Source of the DNA: JAWKWH01 sp963669455
Lineage (GTDB): Bacteria; Pseudomonadota; Alphaproteobacteria; Rhizobiales; Rhizobiaceae
Reading direction: 5' to 3'
Assembly (NCBI GenBank): GCA_963669455.1
Contig: OY770026.1
Span: 1,054,001-1,118,000, forward strand
Length of the DNA stretch: 64,000 nt
A program made the position numbers and the translations under genes. The notes below the pieces were generated by a model, which made no database searches, was not told where the DNA came from, and saw only the letters and a program-made list of their open reading frames with translations. This document shows, in pieces, positions 1 through 8,652 of this stretch; the first letter of the stretch is position 1; the number at the start of each line of letters is the position of its first letter.

Positions 1-518
1 GTGCCAAAGCGGCCGCATACGACCCTGAGTGACGGGCCAAGCCGCAGCAGCAATGTATCGACAAGCGTGGCTAGAATTTCGGCTCCGGACACATCATAAA
101 GTGCCGTGTGGAAACAGTAATTTTGCCGGAGATAGGCGTTGACATCCCCGCGGTCTATGGCGGCATTTAGTTTCTGGTCGATCTGGTGGAGCTCGTCGAT
201 CTTCTCGGGCTTGATTTTTTCTGCTGCCCACAAAGCCAGTTGCGGCTCCAGCGCAAGGCGGGCAAATGCGAGTTCGTCGATTTCCTCGGCTTTCAGGACC
301 GGCACCGAAACGCGCCTGTTGCCCTGAAAAACAAGCGCATGTTCGGAGATCAAACGGCGGATCGCCTCTCGAACCGGGGTCATGCCGGCATCGAGCTGTG
401 ACACCAGGCCCTGGATCGTTACGGACTGACCGGGTTCCAGTTCGCCAAACAGGATCATGTCGCGCAGCCGGCGATAGACAAGTTCGTGGGCGGGAGGATT
501 TGCTTGTGGAGTGGTCAA
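1..518 (-). CDS. GntR/FCD-family transcriptional regulator, C-terminus cut by window edge
   Basis: Reading the minus strand gives an N-terminal winged helix typical of GntR regulators (HELVYRRLRDMILFGELEPG, then TPVREAIRRL as recognition helix) followed by the start of an FCD ligand-binding domain (FARLALEPQLALWAA, FHTALYDVSG). FCD-type GntR proteins usually sense small carboxylates or amino acids and repress nearby catabolic genes; the ligand here is unknown. The chosen start is TTG at 518 because an AGGAAA lies about 8 bases upstream; an in-frame GTG at 581 is an alternative. The gene runs off the left edge, so roughly the last third of the protein is missing. Confidence 0.85.
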   Translation of the reverse strand, partial: MTTPQANPPAHELVYRRLRDMILFGELEPGQSVTIQGLVSQLDAGMTPVREAIRRLISEHALVFQGNRRVSVPVLKAEEIDELAFARLALEPQLALWAAEKIKPEKIDELHQIDQKLNAAIDRGDVNAYLRQNYCFHTALYDVSGAEILATLVDTLLLRLGPSLRVVCGRFG

Positions 519-636
519 CCGTGTTGTTTCCTGCAGGCGGCGGTTTGAAATTGCTGGTTTGGGCCAGTGCAATTGTTCCACGCTGGCGGATTTTGATCAA
601 ATAGTTTGTGGCCTGCCAGTGGTCAGGTCCGCATTG

Positions 637-1554
637 TCAGGATGCAAAAATGCGCTCGATATGCCTCCGGCAGCGCGTTGCGATAAAATCGATGAACAGC
701 CTGACCTTGGGATCTTGAAACTTTTTGTGCGGGTAAAGACAGGCAAGCTGCGCCGGCACTGGCGGAAAATCCGCCAGTAGCGGGATCAGCCGCCCGGCCT
801 CGATGTGGTTATGGATTTCAAAGCGGGGCTTGTTGACGATGCCGCAGCCTTCCAGCGCCCATTGGGTGAGCATGTCGCCATCATCGGTATCGTAGGGGCC
901 ATCGATTTCGAATTTGCGGATGCCGTCTGGTGTTCTTAAATACCAGAAAAACTCGTCTGACCCCGGAAACCTCAGCAGCAGGCATTTGTGCTTGTCGGCG
1001 ATCAGCGCGTCCGGTGTGGCGGGTTTGCCATGCCGGCTGAGATAGCCGGGAGAGGCGCACAGTACCCGCTCACATTCCATTATCCCACGCATCCGCATGT
1101 TGGAATCCTCGATCAGACCAAGCTTGAAGGCGATGTCGACCCCTTCATTCATGAGGTCGATCTTGCGGTCAGAAAGACGGAGCCGGACTTTGATATCGGG
1201 GTAAAGCTTGTGGAATTCGGGCACGCCGGGCCCGATCAGCCGCCGGCCAATACCAAGCGGCGCCGTCACGTGGATTGAGCCACGAGGGTTCTGGGCCACA
1301 TCGGCTACGGCGGCTTCGGCACCGTCAACAGCCTCGACGATTTTCAATGCGCCCTCATAAAAGATGCGGCCGTGTTCGGTGGGGGTCAGTTTTCGTGTCG
1401 TCCGGTTGAACAGCCGGACGCCCAGATGTCTTTCCAGTTCCTTGATGCGATTGCTGGCAACCGCCGGTGATACGCGCTGGTCCCGGCCGGCAGCCGACAG
1501 ATTTCCAAGCTCGACAACGCGGACGAACACCCTGATATTGTTCAGGTATGACAT
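637..1554 (-). CDS. LysR-family transcriptional regulator
   Basis: A 305-residue protein of normal LysR length. Residues 1-60 form the winged helix (FVRVVELGNLSAAGRDQRVS, then SNRIKELERHLGVRLFNRTT) and residues about 90-295 form the periplasmic-binding-like effector domain (GSIHVTAPLGIGRRLIGP). It is divergent from the puuD-guaD-hyi operon with a 145-base gap that holds a perfect inverted repeat containing a T-N11-A box, the usual LysR binding pattern. It is therefore the best candidate activator of the purine genes, though this is inferred from position alone. Confidence 0.92.
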   Translation of the reverse strand: MSYLNNIRVFVRVVELGNLSAAGRDQRVSPAVASNRIKELERHLGVRLFNRTTRKLTPTEHGRIFYEGALKIVEAVDGAEAAVADVAQNPRGSIHVTAPLGIGRRLIGPGVPEFHKLYPDIKVRLRLSDRKIDLMNEGVDIAFKLGLIEDSNMRMRGIMECERVLCASPGYLSRHGKPATPDALIADKHKCLLLRFPGSDEFFWYLRTPDGIRKFEIDGPYDTDDGDMLTQWALEGCGIVNKPRFEIHNHIEAGRLIPLLADFPPVPAQLACLYPHKKFQDPKVRLFIDFIATRCRRHIERIFAS

Positions 1555-1623
1555 GGTGCTGCCTGTATCATTTTATAGTTTCATTTGAAAGTGCTCGCCG
1601 ATACTCCTTGTTTCCGTTTAAAA

Positions 1624-1640
1624 GATAATCGCTGATTATC
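1624..1640. promoter_or_regulatory. LysR-type operator between the LysR gene and puuD
   Basis: Perfect inverted repeat GATAATC-GCT-GATTATC. It contains T-N11-A (T at 1626, A at 1638), the pattern of LysR-type binding sites, and lies in the divergent promoter region 60 bases before the puuD start. Assignment to the neighbouring LysR protein is inferred. Confidence 0.6.
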
Positions 1641-1699
1641 AATGTTCGGATAGTATCATGCTGTTGGCATAGCCAGAGCTTCATGCAGAGAGGACGACT

Positions 1700-2941
1700 A
1701 TGTATGATTTCGCGATAGCCTGGGACTGGCTCAGCTTCGCAGTTCGCTGGCTTCATGTGATTACGGCAATCGCCTGGATCGGCTCGTCCTTTTATTTCAT
1801 TGCGCTTGATCTGGGATTGCGAAAACACGATAGGCTGCCCGCCGGTGCTCATGGCGAGGAATGGCAGGTTCATGGCGGCGGCTTTTATCATATCCAGAAA
1901 TATCTGGTCGCGCCGGAGCAGATGCCGGAACATCTGACCTGGTTCAAATGGGAGGCCTATGCGACCTGGCTGTCGGGTTTTGCACTCCTATGCGTGGTTT
2001 ATTATGCCGGTGCCGAGCTTTATCTGGTCGACCGCAATGTGTTGGATGTGTCCGGCACGACGGCAATCCTGATCTCGCTTGCTTCCATCGGTGTTGGCTG
2101 GGTCATCTACGACCTGTTGTGCAAGTCGCTGATTGGCAGGCATACGACCGGGCTGATGTTTGTGCTTTTCGGTGTTCTGGTGGCAATGGCCTGGGGCTAT
2201 ACGCAGGTTTTCACCGGCCGCGCGGCTTTTGTGCATCTTGGCGCCTTTACCGCCACGATTATGTCGGCAAATGTCTTTTTCATCATCATCCCGAACCAGA
2301 GGAAAGTTGTTGCGTCCCTGATTGCCGGCGAGGCGCCTGATCCCAAACTGGGCGTTCAGGCCAAACAGCGCTCGCTGCACAATAATTATCTGACGCTGCC
2401 GGTGCTGTTTTTGATGTTGTCCAATCACCATCCGCTGGCGTTTGCCACCGAATATAGCTGGATCATCGCTTCACTTGTGTTCCTGATGGGTGTCACGATC
2501 CGGCACTATTTCAACAGTATCCATGCGCGTACCGGCAATCCCAGCTGGACCTGGCTTGCAACGGTGATCCTGTTCATCATCATCATCTGGCTTTCGACGG
2601 CGCCTGGGGCTTTGACAGAGGAAGATAATATGGATGTTTCTGCGGCCGACCGGCGATTTGTGACCGCTGAACATTTTCCCGCGGTGCGTGACACCGTTCT
2701 TGGCAGGTGTTCAATGTGTCATGCGGCGGAGCCCGTGTGGGAGGGGGTTTATTTTGCACCGAAGGGTGTAAAACTTGAATCAGATGCCGAGATCGCCGCG
2801 CACGCACGCGAGATCTATCTTCATGCGGGCAGGTCACACGCGATGCCGCCTGGCAACATCACGTCGATAACCGACAAGGAACGCTTTTTGATCGCGAGCT
2901 GGTATGAAAATGCGGTTGCCAACGGGCGCAAGAGCCAATGA
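1700..2941 (+). CDS. puuD: Urate hydroxylase PuuD, membrane-bound cytochrome c type
   Basis: A 413-residue protein with an N-terminal membrane domain of about eight hydrophobic segments (residues 10-300, starting FAVRWLHVITAIAWIGSSFY) and a C-terminal cytochrome c domain with a heme-binding CSMCH at 337-341 and a downstream methionine region (HAMPPGN). This architecture is that of PuuD, which oxidises urate to 5-hydroxyisourate and passes electrons to the respiratory chain instead of making peroxide. A GAGAGGA sits 5 bases before the ATG. The stop overlaps the guaD start (ATGA), so the two are translationally coupled. The upstream inverted repeat suggests LysR control. Confidence 0.93.
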   Translation: MYDFAIAWDWLSFAVRWLHVITAIAWIGSSFYFIALDLGLRKHDRLPAGAHGEEWQVHGGGFYHIQKYLVAPEQMPEHLTWFKWEAYATWLSGFALLCVVYYAGAELYLVDRNVLDVSGTTAILISLASIGVGWVIYDLLCKSLIGRHTTGLMFVLFGVLVAMAWGYTQVFTGRAAFVHLGAFTATIMSANVFFIIIPNQRKVVASLIAGEAPDPKLGVQAKQRSLHNNYLTLPVLFLMLSNHHPLAFATEYSWIIASLVFLMGVTIRHYFNSIHARTGNPSWTWLATVILFIIIIWLSTAPGALTEEDNMDVSAADRRFVTAEHFPAVRDTVLGRCSMCHAAEPVWEGVYFAPKGVKLESDAEIAAHAREIYLHAGRSHAMPPGNITSITDKERFLIASWYENAVANGRKSQ

Positions 2942-4236
2942 CCGAACGCCTCATTCGCGGCCGGGCCTTGTCGTTCAATCGCGCCCCTGAACATGCCGAT
3001 GATTTCGGCAGTTTCGACTACCACGAAGATGGCGCCGTTCTGGTGCGTGACGGACTGATCGTAGCCAGCGGCGACTATCCGGACATTGCCGGGCAGGCGT
3101 CGGACGGATGTCCGGTTGATGATCACCGGCCCAATCTTATCCTGCCAGGCCTGATCGATCCGCATATTCATTACCCGCAAGCGCAGGTCATCGGTTCGTG
3201 GGGCAACCAGCTTCTCGATTGGCTCAACAACTATGCATTCGTTGAAGAGCAGAAATTTGCCGACCGGCGGCACTGCGATGTCATTGCCGGCAGGTTTTTC
3301 GATGAACTGATACGGCATGGAACCACGACCGCTGTCGCCTATTGTTCCGTTCACAAAGCGTCTGCGGAGGCGTTCTTCTGCGAGGCTGACCGGCGCGGAA
3401 TGCGAATGATCGGCGGCAAGGTCATGATGGATCGCAATGCGCCGGAGGGGCTCAGGGATACACCGCAAAGCGGTTATGACGACACCAGATCGCTGATCGA
3501 ACACTGGCATGGACGGGACCGTTGCCTCTATGCCATTACGCCGCGTTTTGCGATCACCTCGTCGCCGGAGCAAATGGAGATGGCATCCACGCTCATACGC
3601 GAGCATCCGGATTGTTTTGTGCAGACGCACTTGTCCGAAAATGCCGATGAGATCGCCTTTGCGCGCAAGCTTTATCCGGATGCTCCCGACTATACGGGTA
3701 TTTACGAACATTACGGGCTTTTGGGGCCGAAGAGCCTGTTTGGCCATTCCATTCACCTTTCGGCGCGCGAACGTGCGGTGATGGCTGAAAGTGGCTCGGT
3801 CGCTGTTTTCTGCCCGACGTCCAATCTGTTTTTGGGGAGCGGATTGTTCGACATGGACGGACTTTCGGCCGATGGCGTGCGTTCGGCGATCGCCACCGAT
3901 ATTGGTGGCGGCACAAGCTACTCGATGCTGAAGACGCTTGATGAGGCCTATAAGGTGCTGCAGCTTCGCGGGCAGAAGCTGACGCCGCTGAAATCCTTTT
4001 ACCTGATGACCCGTGGCAATGCGGAGGCGCTCGGACTGGCCGGCAAGATCGGTAGTCTGGATGCCGGCAGCGAGGCGGATATCATCGTTCTTGACAGCCG
4101 TGCGACACCGGCAATGGCGATGCGTATGGAAACGGTACAGACCCTTGCCGAAGAATTGTTTGTTCTGCAAACCATGGGCGATGATAGGGCTGTCGCGGAA
4201 ACCTATATTGCCGGCAGTGCGGCAAAAAACAGTTGA
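2938..4236 (+). CDS. guaD: Guanine deaminase
   Basis: A 432-residue amidohydrolase. The zinc/active-site signatures are visible in order: PGLIDPHIHYPQ (HxH), a QTHLSENADE segment, HSIHLS, and ATDIGGGTS. These fit guanine deaminase, which converts guanine to xanthine and ammonia in the cytoplasm. Its overlap with puuD puts guanine deamination and urate oxidation in one operon; xanthine dehydrogenase, which links the two steps, is not in the window. A long open frame antisense to this gene (2821-4533) is a shadow caused by codon bias. Confidence 0.93.
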   Translation: MTERLIRGRALSFNRAPEHADDFGSFDYHEDGAVLVRDGLIVASGDYPDIAGQASDGCPVDDHRPNLILPGLIDPHIHYPQAQVIGSWGNQLLDWLNNYAFVEEQKFADRRHCDVIAGRFFDELIRHGTTTAVAYCSVHKASAEAFFCEADRRGMRMIGGKVMMDRNAPEGLRDTPQSGYDDTRSLIEHWHGRDRCLYAITPRFAITSSPEQMEMASTLIREHPDCFVQTHLSENADEIAFARKLYPDAPDYTGIYEHYGLLGPKSLFGHSIHLSARERAVMAESGSVAVFCPTSNLFLGSGLFDMDGLSADGVRSAIATDIGGGTSYSMLKTLDEAYKVLQLRGQKLTPLKSFYLMTRGNAEALGLAGKIGSLDAGSEADIIVLDSRATPAMAMRMETVQTLAEELFVLQTMGDDRAVAETYIAGSAAKNS

Positions 4237-4293
4237 TTGGTGGCGCAATCGCAGCGAAACAACGGGTTCGACCAACAGGGTAAATCGACCATC

Positions 4294-5076
4294 TTGCCGC
4301 GTTTTGCCGCCAATCTCACCACCCTTTATTGCGAGGTTCCGTTCCTCGAACGCTTTGCGCTTGCGGCTGAGGCGGGGTTTAAAGCGGTTGAATGCCAGTT
4401 TCCCTATCAAGCCGATGCCGGGGATATCGCCTCGGCGCTTCAGGCAAACGATCTGCAACTGGTGCTGCACAATATGCCCGCCGGTGACTGGCAGGCGGGC
4501 GAGCGGGGCGTTGGAGCGCTTTTTGGCCGGCAAGACGAGTTTCGCTCCGGCGTGACCCGGGCGATTGACTATGCAACGGCACTTGACTGCCGCCAGATCA
4601 ATTGCCTGTCAGGTATCGCACCGGCCGGCGCGGATCTAGGCGAATTGCGGCAGTGCTTTTTGGAGAATTTGCGCTATGCCGCCAATCGTCTTGGCGAAGC
4701 GGGGATCCGCTTGCTGATCGAGCCGATCAACAGCCGTGATGTGCCCGGTTTCTTTCTCGACAGTGTCGAGCTGGCTGCTGAAATCCTTGATGATGTCGGG
4801 TCGGACAATCTGTTCATTCAGTATGATCTCTATCACCGGCAAAGAAGCGGCGGTGAATTGATCGAGACGTTTAAAACCTTTCGGAAACGCATCGCCCATA
4901 TTCAGATTGCCGATACACCCGGGCGGCACGAACCTGGAACCGGCGAAATCAACTTTGCCAACATCTTCGCCGCTCTTGACCGGGCGGGTTATGATGGCTG
5001 GATCGGTTGCGAGTATTTTCCAAAGGCCGGAACCGCAGATGGTCTCGGCTGGTTGACGGGCTATCAGCAGGCATAG
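4294..5076 (+). CDS. hyi: Hydroxypyruvate isomerase (TIM-barrel)
   Basis: The product reads PRFAANLTTLYCEVPFLERF at the N-terminus, the typical opening of hydroxypyruvate isomerases, and carries the barrel glutamates in LLIEPINSRDVPGF and IGCEYFPK. The enzyme interconverts hydroxypyruvate and tartronate semialdehyde in glyoxylate assimilation. TTG at 4294 is chosen because it gives the usual 260 residues and a start just before PRFAAN; the frame is open back to 4237, so a longer start at GTG 4240 is possible. It follows guaD closely, which fits glyoxylate coming from purine-ring breakdown. It ends 11 bases before the convergent LacI gene. Confidence 0.85.
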   Translation: MPRFAANLTTLYCEVPFLERFALAAEAGFKAVECQFPYQADAGDIASALQANDLQLVLHNMPAGDWQAGERGVGALFGRQDEFRSGVTRAIDYATALDCRQINCLSGIAPAGADLGELRQCFLENLRYAANRLGEAGIRLLIEPINSRDVPGFFLDSVELAAEILDDVGSDNLFIQYDLYHRQRSGGELIETFKTFRKRIAHIQIADTPGRHEPGTGEINFANIFAALDRAGYDGWIGCEYFPKAGTADGLGWLTGYQQA

Positions 5077-5087
5077 GCGTCTGCGAT

Positions 5088-6143
5088 CTATTCGACCTTG
5101 GTAAAAAGTCCGCCGGGTTTGTCGATGGCCTGAAGGTCGGAGACATCCTTGCCGGCCAGTTTGTGCAGCATTGTTTTGCCGAGTAATCGCCCGGTTTCGC
5201 GCAAATCCTCGTAGACCGTGTCGATCTTTGGGCGGATCTGATCAAACAAAGCAGAGGTTTGCTTGGCAACCAGGTCAACGTCGCGGCCCAGAGACAATCC
5301 GAGATCGTCAACGGCTGCCATGACGGCCATCGCGGACACTTCGCCGCCGCAGACAAACCCGTCTGGCGGGGTATCGGACCGAAGCGCCTGCATGCAATAG
5401 GCCCGCACATCCTGCGGCGGCGATTCGATGCTGATACCGGATGGAATTGTGTAGGAAATTCCGCTTTGCCGTACGGCGGTCATGAAACCATGGCGCATGT
5501 GGCTGGAAAAGGTAAACGCTTCCGGCGCGTTTAGCAGCAGCAGGTGATTGCGGCCTTTTCCGATCAGGTTTTCAACCGCAATTTTGGCAAATTCGAAATT
5601 GTCATAATCGACATAGGGGTGCGGTGTCGCCAGCTCTGTGCGCCCGTGACAGACAAACGGAAAGTCGTTTTCAAGCAGAAGCCTGATCCGCGGATCGAAG
5701 GGTTCGGTCCGCGATAAAATGATCCCGTCGGCCATCTTATTGCGCAAGATGTACTCAACCGGTTGCAGGGCCGGCTGGTCCGGGAAGTGCGGTGTGACAA
5801 TTAGATGATAGGGCGTATCACGAAACGCTTCCGTCAGGCCGGCGATGATCGATGTACCGAAGCCGATAATCTCGGCATGCGGAAAAAGGACATAGCTGAT
5901 CACATTGGTTTGACCGGTGCGAAGACGCAATGCGGCCCTGTCGGGCATATAGCCCAGTTCGTCGGCAACAGCGCGCACACGCTCTCTGGTTGCCTTGGCG
6001 ATTTCGGGCTCGTTTTTCAAAGCGCGTGAAACGGTGGTGATGGCCAGACCGGTCGCCTCGGCAATTGTGCGCAAGGTCGGCTTGGTGGCGGCGCCAACGG
6101 TTTTGCCTTTGCTTGTCGCCAAATCGCTCATTGTCCGCGCCAC
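5088..6143 (-). CDS. LacI-family transcriptional regulator of the adjacent ABC transporter
   Basis: A 351-residue protein with an N-terminal helix-turn-helix (TLRTIAEATGLAITTVSRAL at about 23-42, hinge GYMPDRAALRLRTGQTNVIS) and a periplasmic-binding-like sugar-sensing domain to the end. GTG at 6143 is used because AGAGG lies 5 bases before it; ATG at 6131 is the alternative. The gene is divergent from the sugar ABC operon. Two near-identical palindromes lie between them, one just upstream of its own start and one just before the transporter, the usual layout for a self-regulating repressor. The inducer is unknown. Confidence 0.92.
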   Translation of the reverse strand: MARTMSDLATSKGKTVGAATKPTLRTIAEATGLAITTVSRALKNEPEIAKATRERVRAVADELGYMPDRAALRLRTGQTNVISYVLFPHAEIIGFGTSIIAGLTEAFRDTPYHLIVTPHFPDQPALQPVEYILRNKMADGIILSRTEPFDPRIRLLLENDFPFVCHGRTELATPHPYVDYDNFEFAKIAVENLIGKGRNHLLLLNAPEAFTFSSHMRHGFMTAVRQSGISYTIPSGISIESPPQDVRAYCMQALRSDTPPDGFVCGGEVSAMAVMAAVDDLGLSLGRDVDLVAKQTSALFDQIRPKIDTVYEDLRETGRLLGKTMLHKLAGKDVSDLQAIDKPGGLFTKVE

Positions 6144-6170
6144 ATACCTCTAGACTGTCAACAATACCAT

Positions 6171-6188
6171 ATTTGTATCGATACAAAT
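6171..6188. promoter_or_regulatory. LacI operator 1 (perfect palindrome)
   Basis: ATTTGTATCGATACAAAT is a perfect 18-bp palindrome with the central CG of LacI-family operators. It lies 28 bases upstream of the LacI start, where it would block that gene's own promoter. Confidence 0.75.
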
Positions 6189-6308
6189 CGCAAGCCTCTA
6201 TCTGGAAAAGATTGAAACAATCATGCGTGTAGTCAGGAAAAGGCAACAATAACAGCAGTTAACGAGGCCCTCGCACAATTACCGAAGGAAAGCCTTGACA
6301 GACCCCCC

Positions 6309-6326
6309 ATTTATATCGTTACAAAT
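6309..6326. promoter_or_regulatory. LacI operator 2 before the ABC transporter
   Basis: ATTTATATCGTTACAAAT matches operator 1 at 16 of 18 positions and lies 60 bases before the start of the substrate-binding protein gene. The 138-base centre-to-centre spacing would allow repression by looping, which is inference. Confidence 0.7.
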
Positions 6327-6385
6327 AATGAGGATGCAATAAATCCTGACAGTTTTGAGCAATGGCAAATACCGGAGGAACAAAT

Positions 6386-7639
6386 ATGTCCTTGCGTCGA
6401 ATTTCACTATTCATGGCGGGAGCGGCAGCGCTTGCCGTTTCATCCACTTCAGTTCGCGCTGCCGACAGCGTTGAGGTTCTGCACTGGTGGACATCGGGCG
6501 GTGAAGCCGCAGCCCTTGAGGTGCTTAAGAAAGACCTGGAATCAAAAGGCGTCAGCTGGGCCGACATGCCGGTTGCAGGCGGCGGCGGTGAAGCGGCGAT
6601 GACCGCATTGCGCGCGCGGGTGACGGCGGGCAACGCTCCGACCGCGGTGCAGATGCTGGGCTTTGATATTCTCGACTGGGCAAAGCAGGATGCTCTTGGC
6701 GACTTGAATTCGGTGGCTGCGGCAGAAAGCTGGGACAATGTGGTTCCGGGCGCCTTGCAATCATTTGCCAAACATGACGGCAAGTGGATCTCCGCACCGG
6801 TGAATGTTCATTCGACCAACTGGGTGTGGATCAACAAATCCGCACTCGATGCAGCCGGTGGAAAAGCGCCTGAGACATGGGATGAGCTGGTGGCCGTGCT
6901 CGATTCGATGAAGGCGAACGGCATCACCGCGCTGGCTCATGGTGGTCAGGCCTGGCAGGATGCAACGATTTTTGATGCGGTTGTCCTGTCACTGGGCAAT
7001 GATTTTTACAAGAAATCGATGATCGATCTCGACGAGGCGACGCTTGGCGGCGACATGATGAAAGAAGCGTTCGCCCGTATGGAAACGCTTCGCTCCTATG
7101 TCGATGACAATTTTTCCGGACGCGACTGGAACCTGGCGTCAGCGATGGTCATCGAAGGCAATGGCGGTATGCAGATGATGGGTGATTGGGCCAAGGGCGA
7201 ATTCCTTCGCGCCGGCAAGAAGCCCGGCGAGGATTTCGTCTGTATCCGGTTTCCCGGCACGCAAGGTTCCGTCACCTTCAACTCCGATCAGTTTGCGATG
7301 TTCAAGGTCGGCGATGATCGTATGAAAGCCCAGGAATTGATGGCGTCGGCCGTCATGAACCCGGTATTTCAGTCTGCATTCAATGTGGTGAAGGGCTCGG
7401 TTCCCGCACGCACGGACGTGCCGAATGACGATTTCGACGATTGTGGCAAAAAGGGCATGGCCGATCTGGCTGACGCCAACGCAAACAACTCGCTGTTCGG
7501 TTCGGCGGCGCATGGGCACGCAGCGCCGGCGGCGGTGAAAAACGCGCTTTATGATGTCGTTACCCGCCACTTCAACGGCGAACTGACAAGCGACGAAGCG
7601 CCGGCGGAGCTCGCGGCGGCGATTTCGGCGGTTAAATGA
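6386..7639 (+). CDS. ABC transporter substrate-binding protein, sugar type
   Basis: A 417-residue secreted solute-binding protein of the carbohydrate family 1 class. A signal peptide (SLRRISLFMAGAAALAVSST, cleavage near VRA-AD) is followed by the family pattern VLHWWTSGGEAAALEVL. ATG at 6386 is the real start because GGAGGAACAAAT directly precedes it; the open frame extends 24 bases further upstream without a ribosome site. It is the first gene of a LacI-controlled operon with two permeases and an ATPase. The HWWTSGGE opening resembles glucose/mannose or glucoside binding proteins, but the substrate cannot be set from sequence. Confidence 0.93.
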   Translation: MSLRRISLFMAGAAALAVSSTSVRAADSVEVLHWWTSGGEAAALEVLKKDLESKGVSWADMPVAGGGGEAAMTALRARVTAGNAPTAVQMLGFDILDWAKQDALGDLNSVAAAESWDNVVPGALQSFAKHDGKWISAPVNVHSTNWVWINKSALDAAGGKAPETWDELVAVLDSMKANGITALAHGGQAWQDATIFDAVVLSLGNDFYKKSMIDLDEATLGGDMMKEAFARMETLRSYVDDNFSGRDWNLASAMVIEGNGGMQMMGDWAKGEFLRAGKKPGEDFVCIRFPGTQGSVTFNSDQFAMFKVGDDRMKAQELMASAVMNPVFQSAFNVVKGSVPARTDVPNDDFDDCGKKGMADLADANANNSLFGSAAHGHAAPAAVKNALYDVVTRHFNGELTSDEAPAELAAAISAVK

Positions 7640-7650
7640 GTTAGCGATCT

Positions 7651-7675
7651 GGCGCCGGGAACCGATCCCGGCGCC
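7651..7675. terminator. GC-rich intra-operon hairpin after the binding-protein gene
   Basis: GGCGCCGGGA and TCCCGGCGCC form a perfect 10-bp stem with a 5-base loop, followed by only a short T stretch. Such hairpins often stabilise binding-protein mRNA and lower transcription of the permease genes. It is more likely an attenuating/stabilising structure than a full terminator. Confidence 0.6.
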
Positions 7676-7776
7676 ATTTCCCGGACAGGTCTATTGCCTG
7701 GCGGCATTCATCTTCAAGTTTTGGATATCGAAGCGTTCGGCCTATACTCGATTGGCCGCAGCGGGAGGTTCTTGCG

Positions 7777-8652
7777 ATGAGGGAACGGCTTCAGGAATGG
7801 ATGCCAAGACTGGTTTTAGGACCGAGTTTCCTGCTGATCGTGTTTTTCGTCTACGGCTTCATCGCCTATACCGGCTATCTGTCGATGTCCGATTCCAAGA
7901 TGCTGCCGTCCTATGGATGGATCGGGCTCGACAATTACTCCCGCCTTTGGAAACTGCCGCACTGGTGGCGCTCACTTTCCAATCTGGCGATATTCGGTTC
8001 GCTTTACATTATCATCTGCTCTGTACTCGGTCTTTTGGTCGCAATCCTGCTCGATCAGAAAATCCGGGCGGAAGGCGTTTTGCGGCCGATCTATCTTTAT
8101 CCAATGGCGCTGTCGTTTATCGTCACCGGCACCGCATGGAAATGGTTCCTCGATCCTGGCATCGGTCTGGAACACACGATGCACCAATGGGGCTGGGAGA
8201 GTTTCGCCTTCAACTGGATCAAGGACAGGCATTTTGCCATCTACACGGTGGTAATCGCCGCGGTCTGGCAGTCATCCGGCTTTGTGATGGCGATGTTTCT
8301 TGCCGGGCTTCGCGGTGTCGACAATGAGATTATCAAAGCGGCGCAGATCGATGGTGCTTCATCAGTCACCATCTACCGACGCATTATCATACCGTTGATG
8401 CGGCCTGTATTTCTGTCGGCCTTTGTGGTGCTGGCGCATCTGGCGATCAAATCCTACGATCTTGTCGTGGCGTTGACCGGCGGTGGTCCCGGACAGGCGA
8501 CGGAGCTTCCGGCCACCTTCATGTATTCCTACACCTTTACCCGCAACCTCATGGGCATTGGTGCGTCATCGGCGATCATCATGCTGATCATGATTTTTTC
8601 GATCATCGTGCCCTATCTCTATTCGGAACTGCGCGGAGGGTCGAAATCATGA
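7777..8652 (+). CDS. ABC sugar transporter permease (MalF/UgpA type)
   Basis: A 291-residue inner-membrane protein with six predicted membrane segments and the EAA loop that contacts the ATPase (EIIKAAQIDGASSVTIYRRI, about 187-206). GGGAGG lies 9 bases before the ATG. The stop overlaps the next permease start (ATGA), so both are made together and probably form a heterodimer. Confidence 0.92.
   Translation: MRERLQEWMPRLVLGPSFLLIVFFVYGFIAYTGYLSMSDSKMLPSYGWIGLDNYSRLWKLPHWWRSLSNLAIFGSLYIIICSVLGLLVAILLDQKIRAEGVLRPIYLYPMALSFIVTGTAWKWFLDPGIGLEHTMHQWGWESFAFNWIKDRHFAIYTVVIAAVWQSSGFVMAMFLAGLRGVDNEIIKAAQIDGASSVTIYRRIIIPLMRPVFLSAFVVLAHLAIKSYDLVVALTGGGPGQATELPATFMYSYTFTRNLMGIGASSAIIMLIMIFSIIVPYLYSELRGGSKS

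Noticed and set aside
2821..4533. 570-codon open frame on the minus strand
   Set aside because: It lies entirely antisense to guaD and hyi, which have clear enzyme motifs; the frame reads as low-complexity Arg/His-rich protein, the usual shadow of a high-GC gene.
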